Below, piece by piece: positions 37,407-49,185 of a DNA stretch of 64,000 bases. This stretch comes from Burkholderia sp. NRF60-BP8. GTDB taxonomy: Bacteria; Pseudomonadota; Gammaproteobacteria; Burkholderiales; Burkholderiaceae. Where the stretch lies: positions 2,108,001-2,172,000 of the forward strand of contig NZ_CP013372.1 in the NCBI RefSeq assembly GCF_001522585.2, given 5' to 3'. The notes below the pieces were generated by a model. The model had not been told where the DNA came from. It did no database searches and worked only from the letters and a program-made list of their open reading frames with translations. Every line of letters begins with the position of its first letter. Position 1 is the stretch's first letter. The translations under genes were made by a program, and so were the position numbers.

Positions 37407-38110
37407 GGCGTCACCGGCCGTCGTGCGAGATTGAGGACGTTCGGATGCACGCGCACGCCGCTGCGCGCGACGGCGTCGAGATTGATGTCGAACGACACGC
37501 GTTCGCCGTCGACGTTGAGACAGAACATGCCGCCTGCGGTGCACGACGGATCGTGCTCCGAGATCGTCAGGACAGGATGGCCGGCCACTGCTGCCCTCAC
37601 CCGTGTTTTCTCGTCTTCGCTCAGGGTGCCGAGATAGACGACGTCGCAGACCATGCCGAGCGCGGGATCGTCGAAGCGCACGCGCTGCACGTCGAGCAGC
37701 GTCGAGCCTGCCTGCAGCGTGTCGGTCAGACCGCGTGCGTAGTCGGGCCGGCCCGTCACGCACAAATGCAGGCGAACGGGGGTCGTCGGCCAGCGCGTGA
37801 AGCTGATGATGCCGAGCACGACCTGACGCACGGCCGTGTCGTGTGACGAAATGGCGGGATCGCGGGAATCGGCGGGGCTCGCGGCGGCGGCGATGCGCAC
37901 GGTGTCGGGCGTATCGTCGGCATCGGCGGGAACCCCGGCTAGCACGGCGGGAGCAGCACTCAGAACGCAAACGATTGCGAGAAACGCGTGGCGCAGCGAA
38001 GCGATTCGGCCAAGGCGGCCGGACGCCGTCCGCGCGGCCATTGCCGCCGCGCCCGTTGGCGCCGCTGCAGTCGCAAAACCGGCAGCGGACGCGCTCACTT
38101 TCGCATCCAT
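37403..38110 (-). CDS. yfiR: YfiR family periplasmic regulator
   Basis: 235 residues with a long N-terminus and a signal helix ending AAPAVLAG. The mature part has the YfiR pattern (VVLGIISFTRWPTTPVRLHLCVTG; VVYLGTLSEDEKTRV) and four cysteines, the last two as C-X6-C (SCTAGGMFC), matching the disulphides of the Pseudomonas protein. YfiR represses YfiN from the periplasm. The true start could be further in (ATG at 38041). First gene of yfiR-yfiN-yfiB. Confidence 0.88.
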   Translation of the reverse strand: MDAKVSASAAGFATAAAPTGAAAMAARTASGRLGRIASLRHAFLAIVCVLSAAPAVLAGVPADADDTPDTVRIAAAASPADSRDPAISSHDTAVRQVVLGIISFTRWPTTPVRLHLCVTGRPDYARGLTDTLQAGSTLLDVQRVRFDDPALGMVCDVVYLGTLSEDEKTRVRAAVAGHPVLTISEHDPSCTAGGMFCLNVDGERVSFDINLDAVARSGVRVHPNVLNLARRPVTP

Positions 38111-38684
38111 GACGGGAACATCCGCTGGCGTCGGTCCCGACGCTGCCTACTGCCTCCCTCCATGCGCGTGCAGGTACCGAATTAACGCGCACGATTCCTT
38201 CATCTTAGGTAGAAAGTCGCGTGGACAACCAGTGGGATACACCCGGGAGAAATCGTGGGAAGTATGGGGAATTGGGGCTGTTTCGGTGATTTGGGCGAGT
38301 GTGGCATCCATCGTTGGTTCAGTGCCAACGCCTCAGGATCGATCAGCGGATTGGATGCGGGGCTGCCTCAAAATTCATATGGTCTTACTTGGTGAGTCAG
38401 AACGTTTTCCAGTGCATGGGGCCGCCGTCTGCAACTACCTCCACGGTCGGCTCGACAAACTGCACAGTCGATTGACGAATCACGGCATCGCAATGCTGAC
38501 GCTCGACTGCAGATAGCCGTTGTCACACGATCTGCCCACGCACCGGACGCGAATGCATTCTCGCGTTCGGTTGCGCGAACAACCGCGATACCTCTGAGCC
38601 ACCCACCGCCGACAAATCAGCCGACGTCTCCCCTAGCCGCCTCCCCGCCAACTTGAACACCCGCATTCGCGATCACCGGCGTCG
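38111..38684. other. Interval with no confident gene; lower GC than surroundings
   Basis: Between yfiR and the amidase remnant. The stretch 38200-38520 has GC and codon character unlike its neighbours. An open frame 38379-38516 (MVLLGESERFPVHGAAVCNY to LTLDCR) has no ribosome-binding site or recognised family and may be a fragment of a lost gene. Nothing else visible. Confidence 0.4.
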
Positions 38685-38855
38685 CGACAGACCGAGCCGA
38701 TCTCATTCGCCGGACTGCCGGTCGTCAGCGCGCCGTGCTTCGCATCGGGCGAACTGCCGGTCGGCGTGCAGTTGATCGGTGCGCCCGGCGGCGACGCGGT
38801 GTGCTTCGACGCCGCGCGTCGGCTTTCGGCCGCGTGGCGCGACCTGCCCCGCTAG
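38685..38855 (+). pseudogene. C-terminal remnant of an amidase-signature enzyme
   Basis: One frame reads PISFAGLPVVSAPCF, then ELPVGVQLIGAPGGDAVC and a short helix ending WRDLPR and TAG. This is the conserved end of amidase-signature hydrolases (F.GLP..S.PC....LP.G.Q.iG). The catalytic Ser-Ser-Lys part is absent and no start exists, so it is the tail of a deleted gene. It lies just upstream of the FAD oxidoreductase gene. Confidence 0.7.
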
Positions 38856-38973
38856 CGACGCGCCCCTTGGTGCCGCGCGCCGCCGCGAGTATGCTTGCAG
38901 CTCGAACACTCTCCAACCCGGGCGCGCGCACCGTACCGCGGGCAGGCGCCCCGCCAACCGTCACTCACCATCG

Positions 38974-40215
38974 ATGGATTTCGACGTCATCGTTCTCGGC
39001 GCCGGCATCGTCGGCGTCTCCGCCGCGCTGCACCTGCAGGATCGCGGCCGCAAGGTTGCCCTCGTCGATCGCGGCGCGCCCGGCGAAGGCACGAGCTTCG
39101 GCAATGCGGGGCTGATCGAGCGCTCGTCGGTCGAACCGTATCCGTTCCCGCGCAGCCCGTTCACGCTGATGCGCTATGCGCTGAACCGCTCGACCGACCT
39201 CTACTGGCACAGTGCGTCGCTGCCCGCGTTCGCGCCGTGGCTCGCACGGTTCTGGTGGGAATCGGCGCCGCTGCGCCACGCGGCGGCCTCGCGCGACATG
39301 CTGCCGCTGATCGAACGCTGCATCGTCGAACACGACGCGCTGATCGCGCGGGCCGGCGCCGGCGAACTGATCCGCGCGAGCGGCTGGCTGGAGGCGTTCC
39401 GCACGCCGGCGGCGTTCGAACGCGGCGTGGCCGAGGCCGGCCTCACCGCGCGCCGCCACGGGCTCGGCATCACGCCGCTCGACGCGGCCGCGCTGCTCGC
39501 GCACGAACCGAGCCTCGCACCGGGCTTTTGCGGCGCACTGCACTGGCTCGACCCGAAAAGCGTCGTCGATCCGGCCGCGCTCGTCAAAGCGTATGCGCAA
39601 CTGTTCGTGCAAGGCGGCGGCACGCTGCTGACCGGCGACGCCGCGAGCCTCGACGCGTTGTCGCCCGGCTGGCAGGTGACGACCGACGACGGCCCGGCGG
39701 CCGCGCCGGCCGTCGTCGTCGCGCTCGGCCCGTGGTCCGATACCGTGTTCGGCAAGTTCGGCTACAAGATCCCGTTGCGCGAGAAACGCGGCTATCACAT
39801 GCACTACGCGCCGTCCGCGCGCGGCGTGCCGTCGGCGCCGATCGTCGATCGCGAATACGGTTACGTGATCGCGCCGATGCGGCGCGGGCTGCGGCTGACG
39901 ACGGGCGTCGAGATCGCGCGGCGCGGGCTTCCGCCGACGGGCGTGCAGCTCGAGCGCGCGGAACGCGTCGCGCGGCCGGTGTTCGGGTTCGGCGAGCGGC
40001 TCGACCCGCAGCCGTGGCTCGGCTTCCGGCCGTGCACGCCCGACATGCGCCCGGTGATCGGCCCCGCGCCCGCGCATCGCGGGCTGTGGTTCGCGTTCGG
40101 GCACAACCATCACGGGCTGACGCTCGGCCCCGTCACCGGGCGGCTGCTGGCCGAGATGATGACCGGCGAGGCGCCGTTCACCGATCCGGCGCCGTATCGC
40201 GCGGATCGCTTCTGA
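38974..40215 (+). CDS. FAD-dependent oxidoreductase, D-amino acid dehydrogenase type
   Basis: 413 residues with the DAO fold. The N-terminus is the FAD-binding VIVLGAGIVGVSAALHLQDRG, followed by GEGTSFGNAGLIE; near the C-terminus GHNHHGLTLGPVTGRLLAEM is the second FAD contact. Such enzymes oxidise D-amino acids or similar amines and pass electrons to the respiratory chain. The start at 38974 places the Rossmann motif right after the Met; the longer frame upstream has no family content. Substrate unknown. Confidence 0.85.
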   Translation: MDFDVIVLGAGIVGVSAALHLQDRGRKVALVDRGAPGEGTSFGNAGLIERSSVEPYPFPRSPFTLMRYALNRSTDLYWHSASLPAFAPWLARFWWESAPLRHAAASRDMLPLIERCIVEHDALIARAGAGELIRASGWLEAFRTPAAFERGVAEAGLTARRHGLGITPLDAAALLAHEPSLAPGFCGALHWLDPKSVVDPAALVKAYAQLFVQGGGTLLTGDAASLDALSPGWQVTTDDGPAAAPAVVVALGPWSDTVFGKFGYKIPLREKRGYHMHYAPSARGVPSAPIVDREYGYVIAPMRRGLRLTTGVEIARRGLPPTGVQLERAERVARPVFGFGERLDPQPWLGFRPCTPDMRPVIGPAPAHRGLWFAFGHNHHGLTLGPVTGRLLAEMMTGEAPFTDPAPYRADRF

Positions 40216-40264
40216 GCGCGCGATACCGGCCGGCGCGCGGGCCCGAACGGCGCCGCACCCGCCG

Positions 40265-41410
40265 TCAGCGAAAGCGAAGCTGATTTCGCCCGAGCTGCGC
40301 AACGGACGCGCAGCCCATCAGCCGCATGTCCCGTTCGATCTCCGCCCGCATCAGCTGCAACGCGCGCTCGACGCCGGGCTGGCCTGCGGCGGCGAGCGGG
40401 AACAGGTAGTAACGCCCGAGGCCGACCGCCTTCGCACCCAGCGCCAGCGCTTTCAGTACGTGCGAACCCCGCTGCACGCCGCCGTCCATCATCACGTCGA
40501 TCCGGTCGCCCACTGCGTCGACGATCTCGGCAAGCTGATCGAACGCGGCGCGCGAACCGTCCAGTTGCCGGCCGCCGTGGTTCGACAACACGATGCCGGT
40601 ACAGCCGATGTCCACCGCCCTGTGCGCGTCGTCGACCGACATCACGCCTTTCAGGCAAAACTGTCCGTTCCACTCTCGCACCATCGCGGCGACGTCGTCC
40701 CATGACATCGACGGATCGAGCATGTCCGTGAAGTAGCGGCTGATCGACATCGCGCCGCCGCCCATGTCGACATGCCGGTCGAGTTGCGGCAATCGGAACC
40801 GCTCGTGGGTCAGATAGTTGAATGCCCAGGCCGGCTTCAACGCGAACTCGGTCAGCCCCGCGAGCGTCAGCCGGAACGGAATCGAGAAGCCCGTGCGCTT
40901 GTCGCGCTCGCGATTGCCGCCGGTGATGCTGTCCACGGTCAGCATCATCACGTTCACGCCGGCCTGCCTCGAACGGTTCATCATCTCGCGGTTGAGGCCG
41001 CGATCCTTGTGAAAGTAGAACTGGTACACCTGCGGGCCCTGGCTGATCGCACGGGCTTCTTCCAGGCTCACGGTGCCGAGCGACGACACCCCGAACATCG
41101 TGTCGAACTTCGCGGCCGCGGCGGCGACCGCGCGCTCGCCGTCATGATGAAACAGGCGTTGCAGCGCCGTCGGCGAACAATAAACCGGCATGCCGAGCTT
41201 CTGCCCCATGACCGTCACCGACAGGTCGACATCGCGCACGCCGCGCAACACGTTCGGCACCAGATCGCAACTCTCGAACGCGCTCGTGTTGCGTCGATAC
41301 GTGGTTTCATCGTCGGCCGCACCGTCGATGTAATTGAAGATCGGTCCCGGCAACCGCCGCCGAGCCAGCTCGCGGAAGTCGTGGAAATTGTGGCAATCGT
41401 TCACGCGCAT
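40265..41410 (-). CDS. FMN-dependent 2-hydroxyacid oxidase/L-lactate dehydrogenase (LldD family)
   Basis: 381 residues, FMN TIM-barrel family. N-terminal FRELARRRLPGPIFNYIDGAADDE, active-site SNHGGRQLD with the catalytic His, and DGGVQRGSHVLKALALGAKA for the FMN phosphate. It oxidises (S)-2-hydroxy acids such as L-lactate to 2-keto acids. As the last gene of a cluster whose pathway ends in pyruvate and L-lactate, conversion of that lactate to pyruvate is the likely job. Confidence 0.85.
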   Translation of the reverse strand: MRVNDCHNFHDFRELARRRLPGPIFNYIDGAADDETTYRRNTSAFESCDLVPNVLRGVRDVDLSVTVMGQKLGMPVYCSPTALQRLFHHDGERAVAAAAAKFDTMFGVSSLGTVSLEEARAISQGPQVYQFYFHKDRGLNREMMNRSRQAGVNVMMLTVDSITGGNRERDKRTGFSIPFRLTLAGLTEFALKPAWAFNYLTHERFRLPQLDRHVDMGGGAMSISRYFTDMLDPSMSWDDVAAMVREWNGQFCLKGVMSVDDAHRAVDIGCTGIVLSNHGGRQLDGSRAAFDQLAEIVDAVGDRIDVMMDGGVQRGSHVLKALALGAKAVGLGRYYLFPLAAAGQPGVERALQLMRAEIERDMRLMGCASVAQLGRNQLRFR

Positions 41411-41590
41411 TCGTCACACTCCATTCGGCGCGAGCGGCGTGCCGGTGGGCCGGCGCGCGGCGCTCGCATCGCGGCGTTCGTTCGGTCCCGGCGGCCGGCG
41501 TCCTCGTGCGGAACGGAGGCCGCGTCGGCAGCCGGAAGGGGGCGCGTCGCGTCCGCCGCTTCCGAACCTGCAGGGAATCGACGCGCGCAC

Positions 41591-42364
41591 TCAGTCGAGC
41601 GCGCGGCCGAAGATGCGGATCACTTCGTCGAGATGCTCGGCCATCGCGCGGCGCGCGGCATCGGGGTCGCGCGCGCGGATCGCGTCGAGGATCGCGCGAT
41701 GCTCGCGCTCCGACCGGTGCGGCATGTCGTTCGGCATGTACAGCGACTGCAGCCGCTGGAACATCGGATCGTACTTGTGCGCGAGCAACTGCTTGATCAT
41801 CAGCGCATATGCCGGATTGTCGCTCGCTTCCGCGATGCGGATATGGAAAAGCCGGTCGCCCGGGTGCGTGAGCGAGCCGCTGCGGTTGTCGTCCTGATTG
41901 CGCAGGAACGCTTCGTGAATGCCTTCGATCTGCGCGTCCGAGCCGTGCTGCGCGGCCAGCGACGCCGCTTCCGGCTCGATCAGCCGGCGCGCCTGCAGCA
42001 GCGCGAACGGCGGGATTTCCGTGTCGAGATCGAGCGCGATGCCGAGCTCCGGATCGATCTCGACGATCGAGAACGGCGCGACCGTTACCGTCGCAGCGGG
42101 CGCCGACGCGGGTTCGGGCGCGGCGGCCGCTTCGGGCTGGCGCACCTTCACGCCGTCGCCGACGCGCACGCTGACGAGCCCGTTCACTTCGAGCGCGATC
42201 AGCGCCTCGCGCACCGACGTGCGCGACACGCCGAACCGTTCGGCGAGTTCGCGCTCGGGCGGCAGATAGCTGCCCGGCGGGAAATCGCCCGACTCGATCA
42301 TCGCACTGAGCTTGTCGGCGATCTGCTGGTAGAGGCGGCGGTTCTGAATCGGCTGGATGGACAT
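41591..42364 (-). CDS. FadR-type GntR regulator of the L-fucose cluster
   Basis: 257 residues: winged helix (PPERELAERFGVSRTSVREALIALE) then, after an Ala/Pro-rich linker at about 78-95, an FCD effector domain with helices carrying Arg, Asp and His metal-site residues (GDRLFHIRIAEASDN, SEREHRAILDAI). GntR/FadR proteins commonly repress sugar-acid operons until an intermediate binds. Its place inside the cluster makes it the probable local regulator. Confidence 0.85.
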   Translation of the reverse strand: MSIQPIQNRRLYQQIADKLSAMIESGDFPPGSYLPPERELAERFGVSRTSVREALIALEVNGLVSVRVGDGVKVRQPEAAAAPEPASAPAATVTVAPFSIVEIDPELGIALDLDTEIPPFALLQARRLIEPEAASLAAQHGSDAQIEGIHEAFLRNQDDNRSGSLTHPGDRLFHIRIAEASDNPAYALMIKQLLAHKYDPMFQRLQSLYMPNDMPHRSEREHRAILDAIRARDPDAARRAMAEHLDEVIRIFGRALD

Positions 42365-42431
42365 ACGTTGACGCTGGTAATCGGTTTCGTTCCGGACGGC
42401 CCGACGAATCGTCGGACCGTTCGCGCCTATT

Positions 42432-43322
42432 TTATATGCCGCGCTTCACATCGCCCGGCACCGCGTAGCAACGCGCGGCCGTGCCGCCCCACAGCGCGCC
42501 GCGTTCGGCCGCCGACAGCCGCGACTCGGCCCAGCGCTCGACCAGCGACGCCACTTCGTCGTACGACGCCGCGAGCAGGCATACGGGCCAGTCCGATCCG
42601 AACATCAGCCGCTGCGGGCCGAACGCGTCGAGCGCCGCGTCGAGGCACTGCTCGATGTGCCGGATGTCCTGCGCGCGCAGGCCGCGCCGCCAGTCGGCTT
42701 CGGTCACGAGCCCCGACAGCTTGCACGCGACGTGCGGCAGCGCGCCGAGTTCGCGCAGCGACGCGCGCCAGCGCGCGAACGCCGTGTCGTCGCGTTCGAA
42801 CTCGGCGAGCGCCGGCTTGCCGACGTGGTCGAGCACGAGCCAGTGCGCGTCGTGCCGCGCGCAGAACGCACGCACGTCAGGCAACTGGCGCTCGAACACG
42901 AGCACGTCGTACACGTAGCCGTTCGCCTGCAGCCACGCGACGCCGCGATTGAAGCCGGGATCGGCGACGAACGCGCCGACGTCGGCTTCGTCCTGCACCT
43001 GATGACGAAAACCGCGCAGCTTCGGACTGCGCCACTCGGCGACACGGTCGGCCAGCGCCGGCGCACCGAGATCCTCCCAGCCGACCACTGCGGCGATGCG
43101 CGCATCGTCGCGCGCCAGATCGAGCAGGAACGCCGTCTCGTCGCGCCCGGCGCGCGCCTGCACCGCGATCGACGCGCCGAGCGCCTGCGCATGCATCTGC
43201 GGCCACAGCGCGTCGGGCAGGTAGTCGCGTGCGAGCACGCCCATGCCGGGGCCGATCCACGGATAGTCGGCCGCGCGGTAACGCCAGAAGTGCTGATGCG
43301 AATCGATACGCACTGCGCCCAT
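42432..43322 (-). CDS. L-fucono-1,5-lactonase (amidohydrolase, COG3618)
   Basis: 296 residues. The amidohydrolase start RIDSHQHFWRY and the motifs LRGFRHQVQ, WLVLDHVGKPAL, CKLSGLVTEADWR and RLMFGSDWPVCLL are those of COG3618 lactonases. An enzyme of this family in Burkholderia multivorans has been reported to open L-fucono-1,5-lactone. Hydrolyses the product of L-fucose dehydrogenase to L-fuconate. ATG at 43322 follows GAGGGC; a GTG at 43385 is the alternative start. Confidence 0.82.
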   Translation of the reverse strand: MGAVRIDSHQHFWRYRAADYPWIGPGMGVLARDYLPDALWPQMHAQALGASIAVQARAGRDETAFLLDLARDDARIAAVVGWEDLGAPALADRVAEWRSPKLRGFRHQVQDEADVGAFVADPGFNRGVAWLQANGYVYDVLVFERQLPDVRAFCARHDAHWLVLDHVGKPALAEFERDDTAFARWRASLRELGALPHVACKLSGLVTEADWRRGLRAQDIRHIEQCLDAALDAFGPQRLMFGSDWPVCLLAASYDEVASLVERWAESRLSAAERGALWGGTAARCYAVPGDVKRGI

Positions 43323-43387
43323 GATGCCCTCGTGTTCGATCGTCGCGGCGGCGGCGGCCCCCATCGTCGCCCGCCCATTCGCCACGT

Positions 43388-44329
43388 TCAGTCGTACAGC
43401 ACCGCCGCGATCTTCGGATCGTCGATATTGGTCTTGTCGTACCAGTAGAAGCCGGTATCGATGACCTTCGGCAGCTTCTCGCCCTTGATCGCCTTCACGG
43501 CCGCCTCGACCGTCTTGTAGCCGATGCCGATCGGGTTCTGCGTGATCGCGCCGGCCATCAGCCCGCTGCGGATCGCGTCCTTCTGCTGCTTGCCGGAATC
43601 GTAGCCGACGATCACGACCTTGCGCTTCATCTCGCGCACGCCGTTGACCACGCCGATCGCCGAGCCTTCGTTGGTGCCGAACAGCCCCTTGAGCTTGGGA
43701 TACGCCTGCAGGATCGACTTCGTCACTTCGGTCGATTTCAGCTGATCGCCTTCGCCGTACTGCACGGTCACGACCTGCACCTTCGGGTGCGCCGACTTCA
43801 TCCGTTCGAGAAAGCCGTCGCGGCGGTCGATGCCGGTGCGGCTCGTCTGGTCGTGCGCGACCACGGCCACCTGCCCTTCGTCGCCGATCAGCGCGGCGAG
43901 CTTGTCGGCGGCGAGCGCGGCAGCCGCCTTGTTGTTGGTCGCGGCCGTCGTCACGGGAATGTCGCTATCCACCCCCGAGTCGAATGCGATCACCGGAATC
44001 TTCTCGGCCTGCGCCTTCTTCAGCAGCGGCAGCGCGGCCTTGCTGTCGAGCGCCGCGAAGCCGAGCGCGGCCGGCTTCTTCGCGATCGCGGCCGACAGCA
44101 TGTCGATCTGCTTGTCGACCATCGCTTCGGTTTCGGGCCCTTCGAACGTCACCTTCACCTTGTAGTCCTTCGCGGCCTGCGTCGCGCCCGATTTCACGGC
44201 CTGCCAGAACTGATGCTGAAAGCCCTTCGAGATCAGCGGGATATAGGTTTCCTGTGCCTGCGCGCCGGCCGTGACGCCGACGGCGAACGTCAGTCCGACG
44301 ATCGCGTTCAACACCTTGCTCCTGATCAC
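43388..44329 (-). CDS. Sugar ABC transporter substrate-binding protein (probably L-fucose)
   Basis: 313 residues with a signal peptide cleaved near AQA|QETYIPL. Ribose/galactose-binding-protein-like fold (QVDML-type KQIDMLSAAIAKKPAALGFA; PVIAFDSGVDSDIPVTT; GLFGTNEGSAIGVVNGV; VGYDSGKQQ). Periplasmic capture of a monosaccharide; the pathway encoded around it points to L-fucose. Followed upstream in the operon by permease and ATPase. Confidence 0.85.
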   Translation of the reverse strand: MIRSKVLNAIVGLTFAVGVTAGAQAQETYIPLISKGFQHQFWQAVKSGATQAAKDYKVKVTFEGPETEAMVDKQIDMLSAAIAKKPAALGFAALDSKAALPLLKKAQAEKIPVIAFDSGVDSDIPVTTAATNNKAAAALAADKLAALIGDEGQVAVVAHDQTSRTGIDRRDGFLERMKSAHPKVQVVTVQYGEGDQLKSTEVTKSILQAYPKLKGLFGTNEGSAIGVVNGVREMKRKVVIVGYDSGKQQKDAIRSGLMAGAITQNPIGIGYKTVEAAVKAIKGEKLPKVIDTGFYWYDKTNIDDPKIAAVLYD

Positions 44330-44411
44330 TTCGCGTCTCCTTGGTTGGTATCGACTGAAATGCCGGCCCGGCCGGCGGTGAAGCTCATGCGTGTTCGCGT
44401 CCGTGTCTGCG

Positions 44412-45449
44412 TCAGCGGCGGCGCCGTCGCAGGATGTCCACGTAGACGGCGAGGATGATGATCACGCCCGTCACGACCGTCTGCCATTCCTGCGCGACCG
44501 ACATGATGCGCAGGCCGTTGGTCAGCACGCTCATGATGAACGCGCCGATGATGGTGCCGACGATGCTGCCCGCGCCGCCGGACAGCGACGTGCCGCCGAT
44601 CACGACGGCCGCGATCGCATCGAGCTCGTAGCCCTGCCCGAGCGCCGGCTGCGCGGAGTTCAGCCGCGACGCGATCAGCAGGCCGGCGATCCCGCACACC
44701 GCGCCGCTGAACGTGTAGACCGCGATCTTCCATGCGTCGACGTTCACGCCGGAGAGCCGCAGCGCCTCCTCGTTGCTGCCGAGCGCGAACGTGTAGCGGC
44801 CGAAGATGGTGCGGTTCAGCACGATCGACGCGCCGACCGCGACGAGGAACAGGATCAGCACCGCGTTCGGGATCGGCAGCGCGGGGACCAGGCTGCCGAT
44901 CAGCGAATCCTGCGCGATCGACGTGAAGCCCGGCGTGTCGTTGAAGTAGATCGGCCGCGTGCCCGAGATCACGAGCGACAGCCCCTTGAGCAGCATCATC
45001 ATGCCGAGCGTCGCGATGAACGGCGGCACCTTCATCTTCGCGATCACGAAGCCCGACACGCAGCCCGACAGCGCGCCGAAGCACAACGCGGCCAGGATCC
45101 CGAGCGGCAGCGGCATCCCCCATTTCGTCAGCACGACGCCGGCCATCACCGCGCAGAACGTCATCAGCGTGCCGACCGACAGATCGATGCCGGACGTGAT
45201 GATCACGTACGTACAGGCGACGGCCAGCACGCCGTTCACGGCGGTCGCCTGCAGGATCGACACGAGGTTGTCGACTTCGAGGAAGTTCGACGACGCGAAG
45301 CTGAAGAACACGATCAGCAGCACGAGGCTCGCGAACGCGAGCAGCTTCTGCCGCGCGGCCGGGTTGAAGAAGCGCGATTTCAGGCGCGATGCGGCGGCCG
45401 GCGTGTCGCCGGTGGCAAGGGGCGGAACGGGATGCGTATCGTTGGACAT
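44412..45449 (-). CDS. Sugar ABC transporter permease, RbsC family
   Basis: 345 residues, about ten membrane helices. Family motifs TYVIITSGIDLSVGTLM, RYTFALGSNEEALRLSGVNV (the ATPase contact loop) and AAVVIGGTSLSGGAGSIVGT are all present. Forms the membrane channel of the cluster's importer. Confidence 0.92.
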   Translation of the reverse strand: MSNDTHPVPPLATGDTPAAASRLKSRFFNPAARQKLLAFASLVLLIVFFSFASSNFLEVDNLVSILQATAVNGVLAVACTYVIITSGIDLSVGTLMTFCAVMAGVVLTKWGMPLPLGILAALCFGALSGCVSGFVIAKMKVPPFIATLGMMMLLKGLSLVISGTRPIYFNDTPGFTSIAQDSLIGSLVPALPIPNAVLILFLVAVGASIVLNRTIFGRYTFALGSNEEALRLSGVNVDAWKIAVYTFSGAVCGIAGLLIASRLNSAQPALGQGYELDAIAAVVIGGTSLSGGAGSIVGTIIGAFIMSVLTNGLRIMSVAQEWQTVVTGVIIILAVYVDILRRRRR

Positions 45450-45486
45450 GATCGGGTAGGCGTCTGAATCGGGACAATCGAGGCAA

Positions 45487-47025
45487 TCAGGGCAACACGG
45501 TCGACTCGCGCTGCGTCGCGAGCTGCATGATCCTTTCCTGCGTGGCGTCGGCCGCGCGCAATTCGCCGGTCACGCGGCCTTCGCACATCACGAGAATCCG
45601 GTGGCTCATGCGCAGCACCTCGGGCAGCTCCGACGAGATCATCACGATCGCCTTGCCGTCGGCGGCGAGCGCATCGAGCAGCTTGTAGATCTCGCTTTTC
45701 GCGCCGACGTCGATGCCGCGCGTCGGCTCGTCGAAGAACAGGATGTCGCAGTCGCGCAGCAACCACTTCGCGATCACGATCTTCTGCTGGTTGCCGCCCG
45801 ACAGCAGCCGCGCGGGCTGCGCGACCGACGGCGTGCGGATCGCGAGCTGCCGCACGTACGACTGCGCGGCCTCGCGCATCCCGCGCGCATCGAGGAACAT
45901 GCCGCGGCGCACGAAGCGGCGCATGCTCGACAGCGCGATGTTGTTCTGCACGTCCATCCCGACCGCGAGCCCGAAGTGCTTGCGATCCTCGGACAGATAG
46001 CCGATGCCGGCCTTCACCGCGTCGGCGGGCGTGCGGATCGTCACGGTCCTGCCGTGCACGCGGATCTCGCCCGCATCGACCGGGTCCGCGCCGAACACCG
46101 CGCGCGCGACCTCGGTGCGGCCCGCGCCCATCAGCCCGGCGAAGCCGAGGATCTCGCCGCGCCGCAGCGTGAAGCCGACGTCGCGGATCGCGCGGCCGCG
46201 CGACAGCCCGCGCACTTCGAGCGCGATATCGTTCGCGGACGTATCAGGCGGCGTGCGGGTGTCCGTATCGAGCTGGCGGCCGACCATCATCGAAATGATC
46301 GCCTCCATCGACGTATCCGCCATCGGCACGGTCGCGACGTACTTGCCGTCGCGCATCACGGTCACGCGATCGGCGATCTGGCGCAGCTCGTCCATCTTGT
46401 GCGAGATGTAGACGATGCCGACCCCGTTCGCGCGCAGGTCGCGGATGATGCGAAACAGTTCGGCGATCTCCGCGTTGTTCAGCGCGGCGGTCGGCTCGTC
46501 CATGATCAGCGCGCGCGAGTCGAACGACAGCGCCTTCGCGATCTCGACCATCTGCTGCTTCGCGACCGTCAGCCTGCCCACGGGCGTGCGCGGATCGAGA
46601 TCGAGCCGCATCCGCTGGAAAATCGCGGCCGCGTCGCGGTTCAGCCGGTCTTCGTCGACGAACACGCCGAAGCGCCCGCGCGGCTCGCGGCCGATGAAGA
46701 TGTTCTGCGCGACGCTCAGGTGGTTCATCAGGTTCAGTTCCTGATGGATGATGCCGATGCCGAGCGCCTGCGCGGCACGGGGATCGGCGATCTCCACCGG
46801 GCGGCCGTCCATCCGGATTTCGCCGGCGTCGCGCTGATAGACGCCCGCGAGAATCTTCATCAGCGTCGACTTGCCGGCGCCGTTCTCGCCCATCAGCGCA
46901 TGCACTTCGCCCGCGCGCAGGTCGAAACGGCAATCGTCGAGCGCCTGCACGCCCGGAAAGCGCTTGCCGATGCCGGCCAGCGCGATCAGCGGCGGCGCGG
47001 TGTTCGGGGTCGGGTCGGGTTGCAT
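45487..47025 (-). CDS. Sugar ABC transporter ATP-binding protein, RbsA family
   Basis: 512 residues, two fused nucleotide-binding domains as in RbsA/MglA. First domain Walker [10 protein letters not shown] and Walker [12 protein letters not shown]; second domain has the degenerate GLMGAGRTE, signature [15 protein letters not shown] and [12 protein letters not shown]. Powers the importer; 12 bases after the L-fucose dehydrogenase gene. Confidence 0.92.
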   Translation of the reverse strand: MQPDPTPNTAPPLIALAGIGKRFPGVQALDDCRFDLRAGEVHALMGENGAGKSTLMKILAGVYQRDAGEIRMDGRPVEIADPRAAQALGIGIIHQELNLMNHLSVAQNIFIGREPRGRFGVFVDEDRLNRDAAAIFQRMRLDLDPRTPVGRLTVAKQQMVEIAKALSFDSRALIMDEPTAALNNAEIAELFRIIRDLRANGVGIVYISHKMDELRQIADRVTVMRDGKYVATVPMADTSMEAIISMMVGRQLDTDTRTPPDTSANDIALEVRGLSRGRAIRDVGFTLRRGEILGFAGLMGAGRTEVARAVFGADPVDAGEIRVHGRTVTIRTPADAVKAGIGYLSEDRKHFGLAVGMDVQNNIALSSMRRFVRRGMFLDARGMREAAQSYVRQLAIRTPSVAQPARLLSGGNQQKIVIAKWLLRDCDILFFDEPTRGIDVGAKSEIYKLLDALAADGKAIVMISSELPEVLRMSHRILVMCEGRVTGELRAADATQERIMQLATQRESTVLP

Positions 47026-47037
47026 GAATCGCGGCCC

Positions 47038-49162
<2,125 letters not shown>

Positions 49163-49185
49163 GACGAACCGTCCGTTGAAGGAAA

